From IMG/VR virus record IMGVR_UViG_3300031578_000275, positions 1 to 27,219 of that record: a stretch of 27,219 bases of DNA; one strand, 5' to 3'. The stretch comes from a virus. Position 1 is the stretch's first letter. Every line of letters begins with the position of its first letter. Below, piece by piece: positions 9,405 through 15,086 of the stretch. The notes below the pieces were generated by a model. It was not told where the DNA came from and made no database searches. It worked only from the letters and a program-made list of their open reading frames with translations. A program made the translations under genes and the position numbers.

Positions 9405-10191
9405 TATTTCAAGATCACTTCTAAATTCATTACTCCCGGATGGTCCCCTATGGGAACCAAAGTCAGGCGGAGATTTTGATCTTTTTCTTGATGGAATTTC
9501 AGGAGGTATTGAAACTATAAGAATTGCTTTGGAGCAATTGGCATTTATCCGTGATCCTTATAGAACACCAATTTTATCCGATCTTGAAAAGGAATATGGA
9601 ATCATTACAAAAGATAATATTTCTACAGAGGACAGAATTGCACAACTTGCAACAAAAATATATGAACGAAGTGGAACCGGTAGTAAGGATAATCTTCAAA
9701 ATGCTTTACAACGGGCAGGCTTTGATGTTTTAGTACATTCAAATTCTCCTGCTATTGATCCGGCTATTTTACTTGATCAAAATTTCCAACTCGTTTTAGG
9801 TGATCCACTTAATGCTTTTATCGGTGATCCTAATGCTTATTTTGGACGCGCTGGAGGATATTTATTAGTTAATGGTCCTATTTATACGCGCAGGCCTGCT
9901 TATTTGGGTTTAGGTGATCCGCTTAATGCTTTTATTGGTGATCCTAATGCGGTTATAGGTTTTTTTATAGGGCTTATAAGGAAAGAAAAAACATATAATA
10001 TACCCACTAATCCAGATGCATGGCCTTTTATTTTTTTCGTAGGAGGTCCTGCCGTACGTGGAGGTAGCGGTGAATTGGTATCTATTGAAAGTGCTGAAAT
10101 ATTATCGCAGAGAAGACAGGAATTTGAAAACATAATTTTATCATATAAGCCGGTTTTTACTTGGGCCGGAATGATTATAACGTATATTTAG
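9391..10191 (+). CDS. Mu gp48-like baseplate/tail protein (DUF2313 type) with internal duplication
   Basis: 266 aa. The N-terminus (RSLLNSLLPDGPLWEP ... LEKEYGI) and the position after the J-like gene fit the Mu gp48 / DUF2313 family, which forms the third wedge component. Residues ~136-191 are unusual: the block LGDPLNAFIGDPNA occurs twice, 38 residues apart. The C-terminus (QEFENIILSYKPVFTWAGMIITYI) is typical of the family. The start has GGAG 6 bases upstream, within the preceding gene. Confidence 0.8.
   Translation: MSQPNISRSLLNSLLPDGPLWEPKSGGDFDLFLDGISGGIETIRIALEQLAFIRDPYRTPILSDLEKEYGIITKDNISTEDRIAQLATKIYERSGTGSKDNLQNALQRAGFDVLVHSNSPAIDPAILLDQNFQLVLGDPLNAFIGDPNAYFGRAGGYLLVNGPIYTRRPAYLGLGDPLNAFIGDPNAVIGFFIGLIRKEKTYNIPTNPDAWPFIFFVGGPAVRGGSGELVSIESAEILSQRRQEFENIILSYKPVFTWAGMIITYI
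9796..9836 (+). repeat. Internal 41-bp direct repeat, copy 1
   Basis: Matches copy 2 (9910-9950) at 39 of 41 positions, offset 114 bases (exactly 38 codons). Both differences are silent third-codon changes. It encodes LGDPLNAFIGDPNA within the gp48-like protein. Confidence 0.9.
9910..9950 (+). repeat. Internal 41-bp direct repeat, copy 2
   Basis: Second copy of the repeat at 9796-9836. The segment between the copies is not itself clearly duplicated (YFGRAGGYLLVNGPIYTRRP precedes this copy), so the duplicated unit is the short block or the flanks have diverged. Confidence 0.9.
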
Positions 10192-10201
10192 GAGGAAAAA
10201 A

Positions 10202-10993
10202 TTGATAAATTATAAAAATACTTTTGTAAATACAGACGGTGTAAATTTTCCAAATACAAAAACAGTGAATGCTACAGGTGCCGGTACCGGAGATGGAACT
10301 GAATTGACAAAACCTTATGGGGACAATCTATGGGGTATTACTCAGGCCTTACTTGATGCGGCTGGACTTACTCCGGATAATGTAACTGAGGCTCCCGGTA
10401 CTTCTCAGATTTTGGATGCAATTAGAAAAATATCTGGTTCCCCCGGGGAAGGTGTGATCTGGTGGAAGAGTGTTGATCCGGCTGTCAGTGGTGATCGGGT
10501 GCTGCTGCTTAATGGCCAGGGAATATTAAGAGCTAATTATCCAGAACTTGATCAGGCTGTTTATGTTGGTGACGTGAATAATCCAACAGCATCAGCTTTT
10601 TATCGTGCTAATGATGCCGGTGGAGCTGTACGTAATATTGCAGGGATATATTTAATTCTTCCCGACACCAGGGGATATGTGCTTAGGGGGCTTGATGTGG
10701 CTGCCAGTGTGGACCCGGACGGGGCGAGTCGTGATGTGGGAAGTATTCAGAATTTTGCAATTGAAAATATAACAGCCGAAGTACAGATACTAGGATGCCT
10801 AACAGGATCAGCACTTGGAAATTCCGCCGGAGCTTTATCAATAGCAGCAGGAACTAGTATTCCAAATCGATTTACAACTACCACCGATACCGCAGCCAGA
10901 CAAAAATTATTATTAGATGCGTCACTTGCTGTTAATACAGCAACAGAAACACGTATGGTTAATATTGCAACTAAATTTGGTATAAGATATTAA
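10202..10993 (+). CDS. Tail fibre protein with collar-type domain
   Basis: 263 aa starting at TTG behind a strong AGGAGG. Residues ~95-180 follow the phage tail-collar pattern (LLLNGQGILRANYPEL, FYRAND, YLILPDTRGYVLRGLD, DPDGASRDVGS). The C-terminus (ETRMVNIATKFGIRY) matches the usual end of such fibre tips. It is short for a fibre. The N-terminus (LWGITQALLDAAGLTPD) probably attaches it to the baseplate. It should contact the host surface. Confidence 0.75.
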   Translation: MINYKNTFVNTDGVNFPNTKTVNATGAGTGDGTELTKPYGDNLWGITQALLDAAGLTPDNVTEAPGTSQILDAIRKISGSPGEGVIWWKSVDPAVSGDRVLLLNGQGILRANYPELDQAVYVGDVNNPTASAFYRANDAGGAVRNIAGIYLILPDTRGYVLRGLDVAASVDPDGASRDVGSIQNFAIENITAEVQILGCLTGSALGNSAGALSIAAGTSIPNRFTTTTDTAARQKLLLDASLAVNTATETRMVNIATKFGIRY

Positions 10994-11005
10994 AAGGAGG
11001 TAAAT

Positions 11006-11797
11006 ATGCAGACTGTTTTATTTAGAGAAATTAACGGGTATAAAATAATAATTGGATATAGAAAACTTTCTATTGATCTAATAGAAACACAAAAAACAAT
11101 AAAAAAATTAATGGCCAAAGATGAAGATGTTAAGCGTATTAAAGATTTAAATAGACAAATAAATATTTTAAATAAGCAAATACAAGAAATTAGAAAAAAA
11201 GGTTACATAAAAGATAGACAGGAAGAAAAACAATTTAATAATTATTTAGAACAAAAAAAAGATTGTTTAGAAGAAATATCAAATCTCGAAAAAAATAATA
11301 AAATAAAAATAGATAAGTTAATAATTGAAAAAGCTGTATATTTTGAACCTGCTAAAAATGAAATAATAAAAACTGATAAAGAAATTGAAACCCTCAAAGG
11401 AATATCCAATAATTTAAAGAAAAGACAATTAATGGATATTGATGGAAAAATTATTGATAACTGGACCGGGATTAATTATTTTCTCAAAAAGGATAAATGG
11501 ATAGCTTATGAATGTCTACTCGGAGAAGTTCCTAAAATTGGATCCAAAATTTATCAGGATTTAACAGATGAAGAAAAAAACGAAATTGGAGAACAGAACG
11601 AAAAAGACCGTATTGATTTATTAGGTCCTAAAGAAAAGAAAAATGAAAAGAAAATTGCTATTGATTCTGCTGCAATTATAGCAGCAAATAAAAAAGCCAG
11701 TTTAGAAATACAGGGGATTAAATCTACAAAAGCATTTAATGAAGCTCAAAAATGGTACAAAGAACAGGTTGAAATAATTGAAAAAAAATATGAATAG
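11006..11797 (+). CDS. Lysine-rich coiled-coil protein in the fibre-assembly position, unknown
   Basis: 263 aa with a strong AGGAGG before the ATG. Residues ~25-135 are almost entirely Lys/Glu/Ile/Leu with heptad spacing (LNRQINILNKQIQEIRKKG), a long predicted coiled coil. A short non-coiled part (DNWTGINYFLKKDKWIAYECLLGEVPKIG) follows, then a second charged helical tail. Position directly after a fibre gene suggests a fibre-assembly chaperone or accessory fibre part, but I recognise no family. The DNA is markedly more A-rich than the tail genes before it, hinting at separate origin. Confidence 0.6.
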   Translation: MQTVLFREINGYKIIIGYRKLSIDLIETQKTIKKLMAKDEDVKRIKDLNRQINILNKQIQEIRKKGYIKDRQEEKQFNNYLEQKKDCLEEISNLEKNNKIKIDKLIIEKAVYFEPAKNEIIKTDKEIETLKGISNNLKKRQLMDIDGKIIDNWTGINYFLKKDKWIAYECLLGEVPKIGSKIYQDLTDEEKNEIGEQNEKDRIDLLGPKEKKNEKKIAIDSAAIIAANKKASLEIQGIKSTKAFNEAQKWYKEQVEIIEKKYE

Positions 11798-12139
11798 ACC
11801 GGAGTTATCCGGCCTTTCTCTCCTTATATTTTCTTTAGTGCCATTATTATTATAAAAAATAGCCGTTAAAGAATTGAAGCAATAAGGACATATTAAAAAG
11901 TTTCCATCTCCTACTATAGAACCAGATTGATGCCATACTGTTAATTCATCCGAAACACCACGGCATATATCACAATTTTCTTCTGGTCCTATAACTGTGA
12001 TATTATTAATTTGTGCTATATTATTAGCTTCTATTTCTCCATCTGAACACATTACGCATTCATTAAATAATAATTCTAATCTGTTTGCTACCTGGAGAGG
12101 TATCATTTTTTCATTTCCCCAAACTGCATATTTAAGCAT
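11702..12139 (-). CDS. Small cysteine-rich (zinc-ribbon-like) protein, unknown
   Basis: 145 aa, last gene of the accessory operon. Three CxxC pairs (28/31, 56/59, 84/87) suggest zinc binding. The ATG overlaps the end of the HTH gene by 8 bases behind GAGGT, so translation is coupled. From about residue 105 the frame reads through the 11799-11812 hairpin and then antisense to the last 96 bases of the preceding tail gene. That tail is Phe-rich and looks like non-protein sequence. The folded protein is probably the first ~100 residues. No family recognised. Confidence 0.6.
   Translation of the reverse strand: MLKYAVWGNEKMIPLQVANRLELLFNECVMCSDGEIEANNIAQINNITVIGPEENCDICRGVSDELTVWHQSGSIVGDGNFLICPYCFNSLTAIFYNNNGTKENIRRERPDNSGLFIFFFNYFNLFFVPFLSFIKCFCRFNPLYF
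11799..11812. terminator. Weak hairpin between converging late and accessory transcripts
   Basis: CCGGA-GTTA-TCCGG forms a 5-bp stem with a 4-base loop immediately after the last tail gene. It is followed on the plus strand by CCTTTCTCTCC, only a poor T-run. It sits where the plus and minus operons converge. On the minus strand it is inside an open reading frame. Confidence 0.45.
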
Positions 12140-12323
12140 CTTTTACCTCAAATTTATCTTCAATTTTACCTATAATCATTTTCCTGTAAACGGCTATAGG
12201 TTTTCTCAATCCCTGTTCCCATGATTGATATGTTTTTATATTTATTTCCAGAAAATTAGCCATTTTTTCCTGTGATAATCCAAGTTTTTTTCTATATTGT
12301 TTTAATTGTTCATCAAAGTTCAA
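12132..12323 (-). CDS. XRE/Cro-type HTH regulator
   Basis: 63 aa, a single helix-turn-helix domain: LKQYRKKLGLSQEKMANFLEI then KTYQSWEQGLRKPIAVYRKM. The SQEKMANFLEINIKTYQSWE part is the HTH with the recognition helix. It is short, DNA-binding only, like Cro-type or antitoxin-type regulators. The start is TTG, overlapping the preceding stop (TTGA), with AGGAGGTGAAG upstream. It probably regulates the accessory operon; candidate operators are the dyads at 12558-12571 and 15920-15949. Confidence 0.8.
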   Translation of the reverse strand: MNFDEQLKQYRKKLGLSQEKMANFLEINIKTYQSWEQGLRKPIAVYRKMIIGKIEDKFEVKDA

Positions 12324-12538
12324 ACTTCACCTCCTTTATTGTTGATTTTTCTTATGCAATCATTATAGCATTCTATAAGATTGTCATAATCAATTTTCTG
12401 TATTCCGGATTCATGGGGAGCGCAATAATTATCTATTGCTACCCTATAATAAAATGCCTGATGAATTGGATCATTAGCTTTATTAGCTCTACTCCTTGCC
12501 TCTCTCGATGTAATTTTTATTGATTTTAATTTATCCAT
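12320..12538 (-). CDS. Hypothetical small helical protein
   Basis: 72 aa (MDKLKSIKITSREARSRANKAND ... ECYNDCIRKINNKGGEV). The frame is open further upstream, but the added residues are the translation of the repeated leader, and GGAGAGG stands directly before this ATG. The pattern of alternating helices (QAFYYRVAIDNYCAP, DNLIECYNDCIRKI) is TPR-like in feel but unproven. First gene after the 12570-12598 promoter and just upstream of the HTH gene. Confidence 0.6.
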   Translation of the reverse strand: MDKLKSIKITSREARSRANKANDPIHQAFYYRVAIDNYCAPHESGIQKIDYDNLIECYNDCIRKINNKGGEV

Positions 12539-12569
12539 AATTTCCTCTCCTCTGCGTATGTCTGCCGAC
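12536..12569 (-). repeat. Leader element B, copy 1
   Basis: Reads GTCGGCAGACATACGCAG, then AGGAGAGG, then the ATG. It is shared with 13109-13139 and 14331-14363, always ending in the SD and start codon of a small gene. In this copy ATGTC-GGCA-GACAT is a perfect dyad at 12558-12571. Confidence 0.8.
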
Positions 12570-12598
12570 ATTATAAACCATATCGTCGCTGTAAACAA
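12570..12598 (-). promoter_or_regulatory. Promoter for the HTH-gene operon
   Basis: Minus strand: -35 TTGTTT (12598-12593), 17-base spacer, -10 TATAAT (12575-12570). The -10 is consensus and the -35 partial. The expected start point falls in the ATGTC-GGCA-GACAT dyad immediately downstream, a plausible operator. Confidence 0.6.
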
Positions 12599-12604
12599 AA
12601 TGGT

Positions 12605-13111
12605 TTAATTATTTTCTTTCTCTGCTTTTTCCGTATTTACGAATGAAAAAACTACAGGGGTGATCTGAGCTAACTCAACTTTTCCAGGAAACCACACGGG
12701 ACTTCCTTCTTCATCATATTCGCGAAATTTATTAGGTAGATAAGCATATACATAATCAGTATCAAGCCATTTTGGTAATCCGAATATTCCAAAAAGACCT
12801 GTACTTATTAGAGCCTCTTTGACCCAAAATGCAGGAATTCTGCAAACTGTTCTATTTTTTTCCTCACGTTCCTGATCAAATCCGGACGCATCTTCTTTTT
12901 CTGGGTCTTTTGTCTTTTTAATGATGAGATATTCATCAATTATAATTATCTCATCATGATGATGGCCCCTCGATATTTCACAAGATTGATGCGAAATATA
13001 CTGAGAGTTCATACCACTCAATATATATTTTTCGTTTTTAAATTGGATAGTCTTATATGTACTATCCATGAAGGATTGTAATTTTCTTTGTACTTGTTTT
13101 AGTCTTCTCAT
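12605..13111 (-). CDS. Hypothetical protein of the accessory operon
   Basis: 168 aa from the ATG behind GGGAGAGG; the frame is open 16 codons further up but only through the repeated leader. It starts MRRLKQVQRKLQSFMDSTYKTIQF, has an unusual SRGHHHDEIIIIDEY stretch, and ends with KWLDTDYVYAYLPNKFREYDEE and an acidic tail. It looks soluble and globular with no signal peptide. I recognise no family. Its placement next to the DUF1874 gene in an operon of leader-tagged small genes makes it a candidate anti-defence gene, by association only. Confidence 0.6.
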   Translation of the reverse strand: MRRLKQVQRKLQSFMDSTYKTIQFKNEKYILSGMNSQYISHQSCEISRGHHHDEIIIIDEYLIIKKTKDPEKEDASGFDQEREEKNRTVCRIPAFWVKEALISTGLFGIFGLPKWLDTDYVYAYLPNKFREYDEEGSPVWFPGKVELAQITPVVFSFVNTEKAEKENN

Positions 13112-13139
13112 TTTCCTCTCCCTGCGTATGTCCGCCGAC
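13109..13139 (-). repeat. Leader element B, copy 2
   Basis: Reads AGTCGGCGGACATACGCAG, then GGAGAGG and ATG. Shares this block with 12536-12569 and 14331-14363, and here joins directly to RNA-like element A. Confidence 0.8.
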
Positions 13140-13141
13140 TG

Positions 13142-13195
13142 TTTCCGGTTTCCTGGCACTCGCCCAACCGCCCCTTGAGGCGATCGAGTAAGTGG
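13142..13195 (-). ncRNA. Structured leader element A, copy 1 (covarying hairpin)
   Basis: 54 bases matching copy 2 (15002-15055) at 48 positions. In minus-strand RNA: outer stem CACTT/GAGTG, 3x3 internal loop, inner 8-bp stem CGATCGCC/GGCGGTTG with a 6-base loop, then CCAG-GAAA-CCGG. Most differences from copy 2 keep pairing, including one compensatory C-G for T-A change. The G-U pairs exist only in the minus-strand transcript. It lies 30-85 bases upstream of the 12605-13111 start. Function unknown: mRNA processing, stability, or regulation. Confidence 0.6.
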
Positions 13196-13202
13196 AGAAA
13201 AA

Positions 13203-13673
13203 CTAATTATTCTCTTTCGTTAACAAAAAGAAATCATAACCAATAGTTTCAATTTCTTCTATGGTAAAGATTTTTCCTTCCCGTGGTCTGCCTCTCAGCT
13301 TAAACACTATACAGATATCATTTTCTTCCTGTGAAAATGTAATCCTGTTAACCGGCACTTCTATACTAAGTAATTCGGTCAATATGGCAGCGGTGCTCTG
13401 GTGTCCTATAGCTGATAACATTTCTGTACCTTGTAATAATTCTTTAGCTTCATCAAGGGAGCTTTTTCTATAAGCGAAATATCCCTCACTTGTGATAATA
13501 CTTGTATTCAATAATACAACTCTTTTCATAGTTTTTTCCTTCTTTTCCTCAAACCACAGAGCGTTTATTTTGGCCGTTCCTGAATCGGCCTTAAATTCTA
13601 TGTAGCCTGGTACTTTATATCCTTCTGAATCGGTATGTATTTCAGGTACATACTCTATTTTATTTATCTTCAT
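13203..13673 (-). CDS. DUF1874 protein, AcrIII-1-like viral ring nuclease (anti-CRISPR candidate)
   Basis: 156 aa. Residues 49-156 match DUF1874: RVVLLNTSIITSEGYFAYRK, EMLSAIGHQSTAAILTELL, SIEVPVNRITF, then VFKLRGRPREGKIFTIEEI. The family's SIRV1 gp29 (AcrIII-1) cleaves the cyclic tetra-adenylate messenger of type III CRISPR using His47, Arg85 and Glu88. Here His91, Arg129 and Glu132 have the same spacings (38 and 3). Residues 1-48 are an extension not in the short viral forms; Met49, behind GAAGG, could be a second start giving the classic length. The ATG used has TTGGAGGG upstream; the longer frame only translates the leader. Confidence 0.85.
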   Translation of the reverse strand: MKINKIEYVPEIHTDSEGYKVPGYIEFKADSGTAKINALWFEEKKEKTMKRVVLLNTSIITSEGYFAYRKSSLDEAKELLQGTEMLSAIGHQSTAAILTELLSIEVPVNRITFSQEENDICIVFKLRGRPREGKIFTIEEIETIGYDFFLLTKENN

Positions 13674-13699
13674 ATTTACCCTCCAATAATTTATTTTCT
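13671..13699 (-). repeat. Leader element C, copy 1
   Basis: The 20-base core GAAAATAAATTATTGGAGGG (13679-13698) is identical to that at 14986-15005, and similar to 13856-13884. It holds the SD of the DUF1874 gene and also the stop codon of the 55-aa gene upstream. Confidence 0.8.
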
Positions 13700-13858
13700 T
13701 ATTTCCCACTCTTTGGCGTAGGAAATAGTAACCACTGATCCTCTCATTACTATCTTTTTTTCTCGCCGCATATCTACTGGAATAAGGTAAAAGGTAGCAA
13801 CAGAAGGCACACTATCTTTACGAATCCATGTTTTTCTTGGTTTATAATTGGTTTTCAT
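13691..13858 (-). CDS. Small basic hypothetical protein (55 aa)
   Basis: Starts MKTNYKPRKTWIRKDSVPSV and ends SVVTISYAKEWEIRK. Very basic in the first 15 residues; the rest alternates hydrophobic residues as in a small beta-fold. CTGGAGAG stands 6 bases before the ATG. Its stop lies within the leader of the DUF1874 gene 18 bases ahead, so the two are probably co-translated. No family recognised; small size and partner make it a candidate accessory or anti-defence factor. Confidence 0.6.
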   Translation of the reverse strand: MKTNYKPRKTWIRKDSVPSVATFYLIPVDMRREKKIVMRGSVVTISYAKEWEIRK

Positions 13859-13884
13859 ATTTACTCTCCAGTAAATTTATTTTT
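13856..13884 (-). repeat. Leader element C, copy 3 (diverged)
   Basis: Reads AAAAATAAATTTACTGGAGA then GTAAATATG, a diverged form of the 13671-13699 and 14978-15005 leaders. It is preceded by CCGG-GTAA-CCGG (13886-13897), a 4-bp stem tetraloop hairpin like that in element A. Confidence 0.65.
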
Positions 13885-13901
13885 CCCGGTTACCCGGATA
13901 C

Positions 13902-14333
13902 TTATAATATTTTCCCATCTTGTATAATAGAAAACCAAAGCAATAGAGTATTATATGCTTTGATCGAGTAATCGCTTATTGTGCAAGCAGGTTTCTGCTT
14001 TGACATACAGGTTTCCATTATATTATTGATTCTGATATTAATAGTATTTTCAATATCTTTCTTGCAAGCTGGTTTTTCCTCAAAAAATAATCCTTCCTCT
14101 CTCAGCGAAAAACCGGCACTGCCGAGGATTATTTTATATTTGCCGCTGGAATTCCTTTTGACATAATTTTCAAAAGGAATTCCGGAATCTTCTTGCTCCT
14201 CATAATTCTGAATTTGCTTCTCGCAAAACTCAGAGAAACTCAAAACAGGCCTTCTTGGTATTATATACGCCTGTTCGTGAGAAAAAATACCGCCGACTAA
14301 AAATAGAACTTCATCAAAAAATAATTTCTTCAT
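13902..14333 (-). CDS. Hypothetical protein of the accessory operon
   Basis: 143 aa beginning MKKLFFDEVLFLVGGIFSHEQAYIIPRRP. The hydrophobic start is short and followed by charged residues, so a signal peptide is doubtful. The middle is acidic (NYEEQEDSGIPFENYVKRN), and a run of Cys at 89, 109 and 116 is present without clear CxxC spacing. GGAGAGG stands before the ATG in leader element B. No family recognised. Confidence 0.55.
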   Translation of the reverse strand: MKKLFFDEVLFLVGGIFSHEQAYIIPRRPVLSFSEFCEKQIQNYEEQEDSGIPFENYVKRNSSGKYKIILGSAGFSLREEGLFFEEKPACKKDIENTINIRINNIMETCMSKQKPACTISDYSIKAYNTLLLWFSIIQDGKIL

Positions 14334-14363
14334 AATTCCTCTCCTCTGCGTAAGTCCACCGAC
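14331..14363 (-). repeat. Leader element B, copy 3
   Basis: Reads GTCGGTGGACTTACGCAG, then AGGAGAGG, then ATG. The dyad here is AGTC-GGTG-GACT; copy 1 has T-A where this has A-T, a compensatory change. Directly upstream is the hairpin CGGGC-ATGA-GCCCG (14371-14384). Confidence 0.8.
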
Positions 14364-14370
14364 TATTTGT

Positions 14371-14384
14371 CGGGCTCATGCCCG
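14371..14384 (-). other. GC-rich leader hairpin
   Basis: CGGGC-ATGA-GCCCG, a perfect 5-bp stem, 38 bases before the start of the 13902-14333 gene. It overlaps an alternative stem CCGAC/GTCGG (14359-14363 with 14369-14373), so the two folds are mutually exclusive. Confidence 0.5.
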
Positions 14385-14394
14385 GTGTTGGTTA

Positions 14395-14571
14395 TTATGC
14401 CCAGGTTATCCGCAATTTTTGCCCTGGGCATGTATCCTTCAGGCGGGATTTTAAGAATTCCCTTACCTGTTTTTTCGTCTTAATGTGCCATGGTAATGGT
14501 TCAATTGCTCCATTATCTGATAATATCCAGTCGCTGCCTTGCTGGTATACTATTGCTTTGTATGTTTTCAT
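14395..14571 (-). CDS. Small hypothetical protein (58 aa)
   Basis: Starts MKTYKAIVYQQGSDWILSD and continues to KTKKQVREFLKSRLKDTC. It has a compact alpha/beta look, ending PGQKLRITWA. AAGGAGAGGG is 2-11 bases before this ATG; the open frame upstream lacks its own site. The last codons form one arm of a 9-bp inverted repeat (14397-14405 with 14423-14431) that could protect the message end. No family recognised. Confidence 0.6.
   Translation of the reverse strand: MKTYKAIVYQQGSDWILSDNGAIEPLPWHIKTKKQVREFLKSRLKDTCPGQKLRITWA
14397..14431 (-). other. Inverted repeat at gene end
   Basis: ATGCCCAGG and CCTGGGCAT, 9 bp perfect, with a 17-base spacer, covering the last codons of the 58-aa gene. No T-run follows on the minus strand, so it is not a standard intrinsic terminator. 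Confidence 0.45.
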
Positions 14572-14602
14572 ATTCCCTCTCCTTATCATTATTTTTCGGC
14601 TT

Positions 14603-14659
14603 CTGCTATCCAGGAGCTCCGCAGAGCGCCCGGATAGCAGGGGGACGCAAGGTCCCCTG
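14603..14659 (-). other. Two tandem strong hairpins in an intergenic gap
   Basis: 14603-14640: 9-bp perfect arms (CTGCTATCC / GGATAGCAG), extended in minus-strand RNA by G-U, two G-C, one mismatch, and GCTC-TGCG-GAGC, so nearly the whole segment folds. 14638-14659: CAGGGGAC / GTCCCCCTG with one bulge and a 5-base loop. The 14572-14671 gap otherwise holds only the next SD. The G-U pair favours a minus-strand RNA. Confidence 0.6.
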
Positions 14660-14671
14660 TGCGATTTCTTC

Positions 14672-14980
14672 TTAAAATATTATTTCATACTCTCCAAACA
14701 TAGAAGTAGGATTATCGACATATACTAATTTTTTTGCACGTATTTTCTTGCAAAACAGGTCTCTGCTTTCTTCTGTATGAGCATTTCCGCCATTCATATC
14801 ATCAAGAATTGAATCACTTACAAAATACCCTGTTATATTTCCTTCCTCATCATATACTGCATAGTCTTCTTTGCTTGTATACTTTACCCTTAAGATTAGC
14901 CGTGAAAAAGTTAACCTTAAGAATAAACCAACCATACTTAATCCTATAAGACATATTCCACAAAATAATATAGTTTTCAT
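14672..14980 (-). CDS. Small membrane-anchored hypothetical protein
   Basis: 102 aa. Residues 2-28 (TILFCGICLIGLSMVGLFL then RLTFSRLIL) form one transmembrane segment or uncleaved signal. The rest is soluble and mixed (YAVYDEEGNITGYFVSDSIL), probably facing one side of the membrane. Element C supplies TTGGAGGG before the ATG; the longer frame only reads the leader. It could be a superinfection-exclusion or host-takeover membrane protein, but nothing specific is recognised. Confidence 0.6.
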   Translation of the reverse strand: MKTILFCGICLIGLSMVGLFLRLTFSRLILRVKYTSKEDYAVYDEEGNITGYFVSDSILDDMNGGNAHTEESRDLFCKKIRAKKLVYVDNPTSMFGEYEIIF

Positions 14981-15005
14981 AATTTCCCTCCAATAATTTA
15001 TTTTC
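14978..15005 (-). repeat. Leader element C, copy 2
   Basis: Contains the 20-base core identical to 13679-13698 and the SD of the membrane-protein gene. It is fused directly to element A copy 2, as element B is to copy 1. Confidence 0.85.
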
Positions 15006-15055
15006 CGGTTTCCCGGCACTTGCCCAACTGCCCCGTGAGGCAGTCGAGTAAGTGG
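15002..15055 (-). ncRNA. Structured leader element A, copy 2 (covarying hairpin)
   Basis: Minus-strand RNA: outer stem CACTT/AAGTG, inner stem CGACTGCC/GGCAGTTG, 6-base loop, then CCGG-GAAA-CCGG, a GNRA-type tetraloop hairpin. 48 of 54 bases match copy 1. An eight-G tract (plus strand 15054-15061) borders it. GC-rich inside an AT-rich region. Confidence 0.6.
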
Positions 15056-15086
15056 GGGGGGTTACGTATTCCCCTCCGGTATTTTC

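Noticed and set aside
13160-13709. Longer N-termini for the DUF1874 gene and its neighbours (for example MGNKKINYWRVN, MPGNRKINYWREI)
   Set aside because: The shared peptides are only translations of the repeated leaders; each true ATG sits right behind a strong SD within that leader.
14378-14728. 116-codon plus-strand frame
   Set aside because: Antisense to two leader-equipped minus genes and the hairpin gap; no SD, composition not protein-like.
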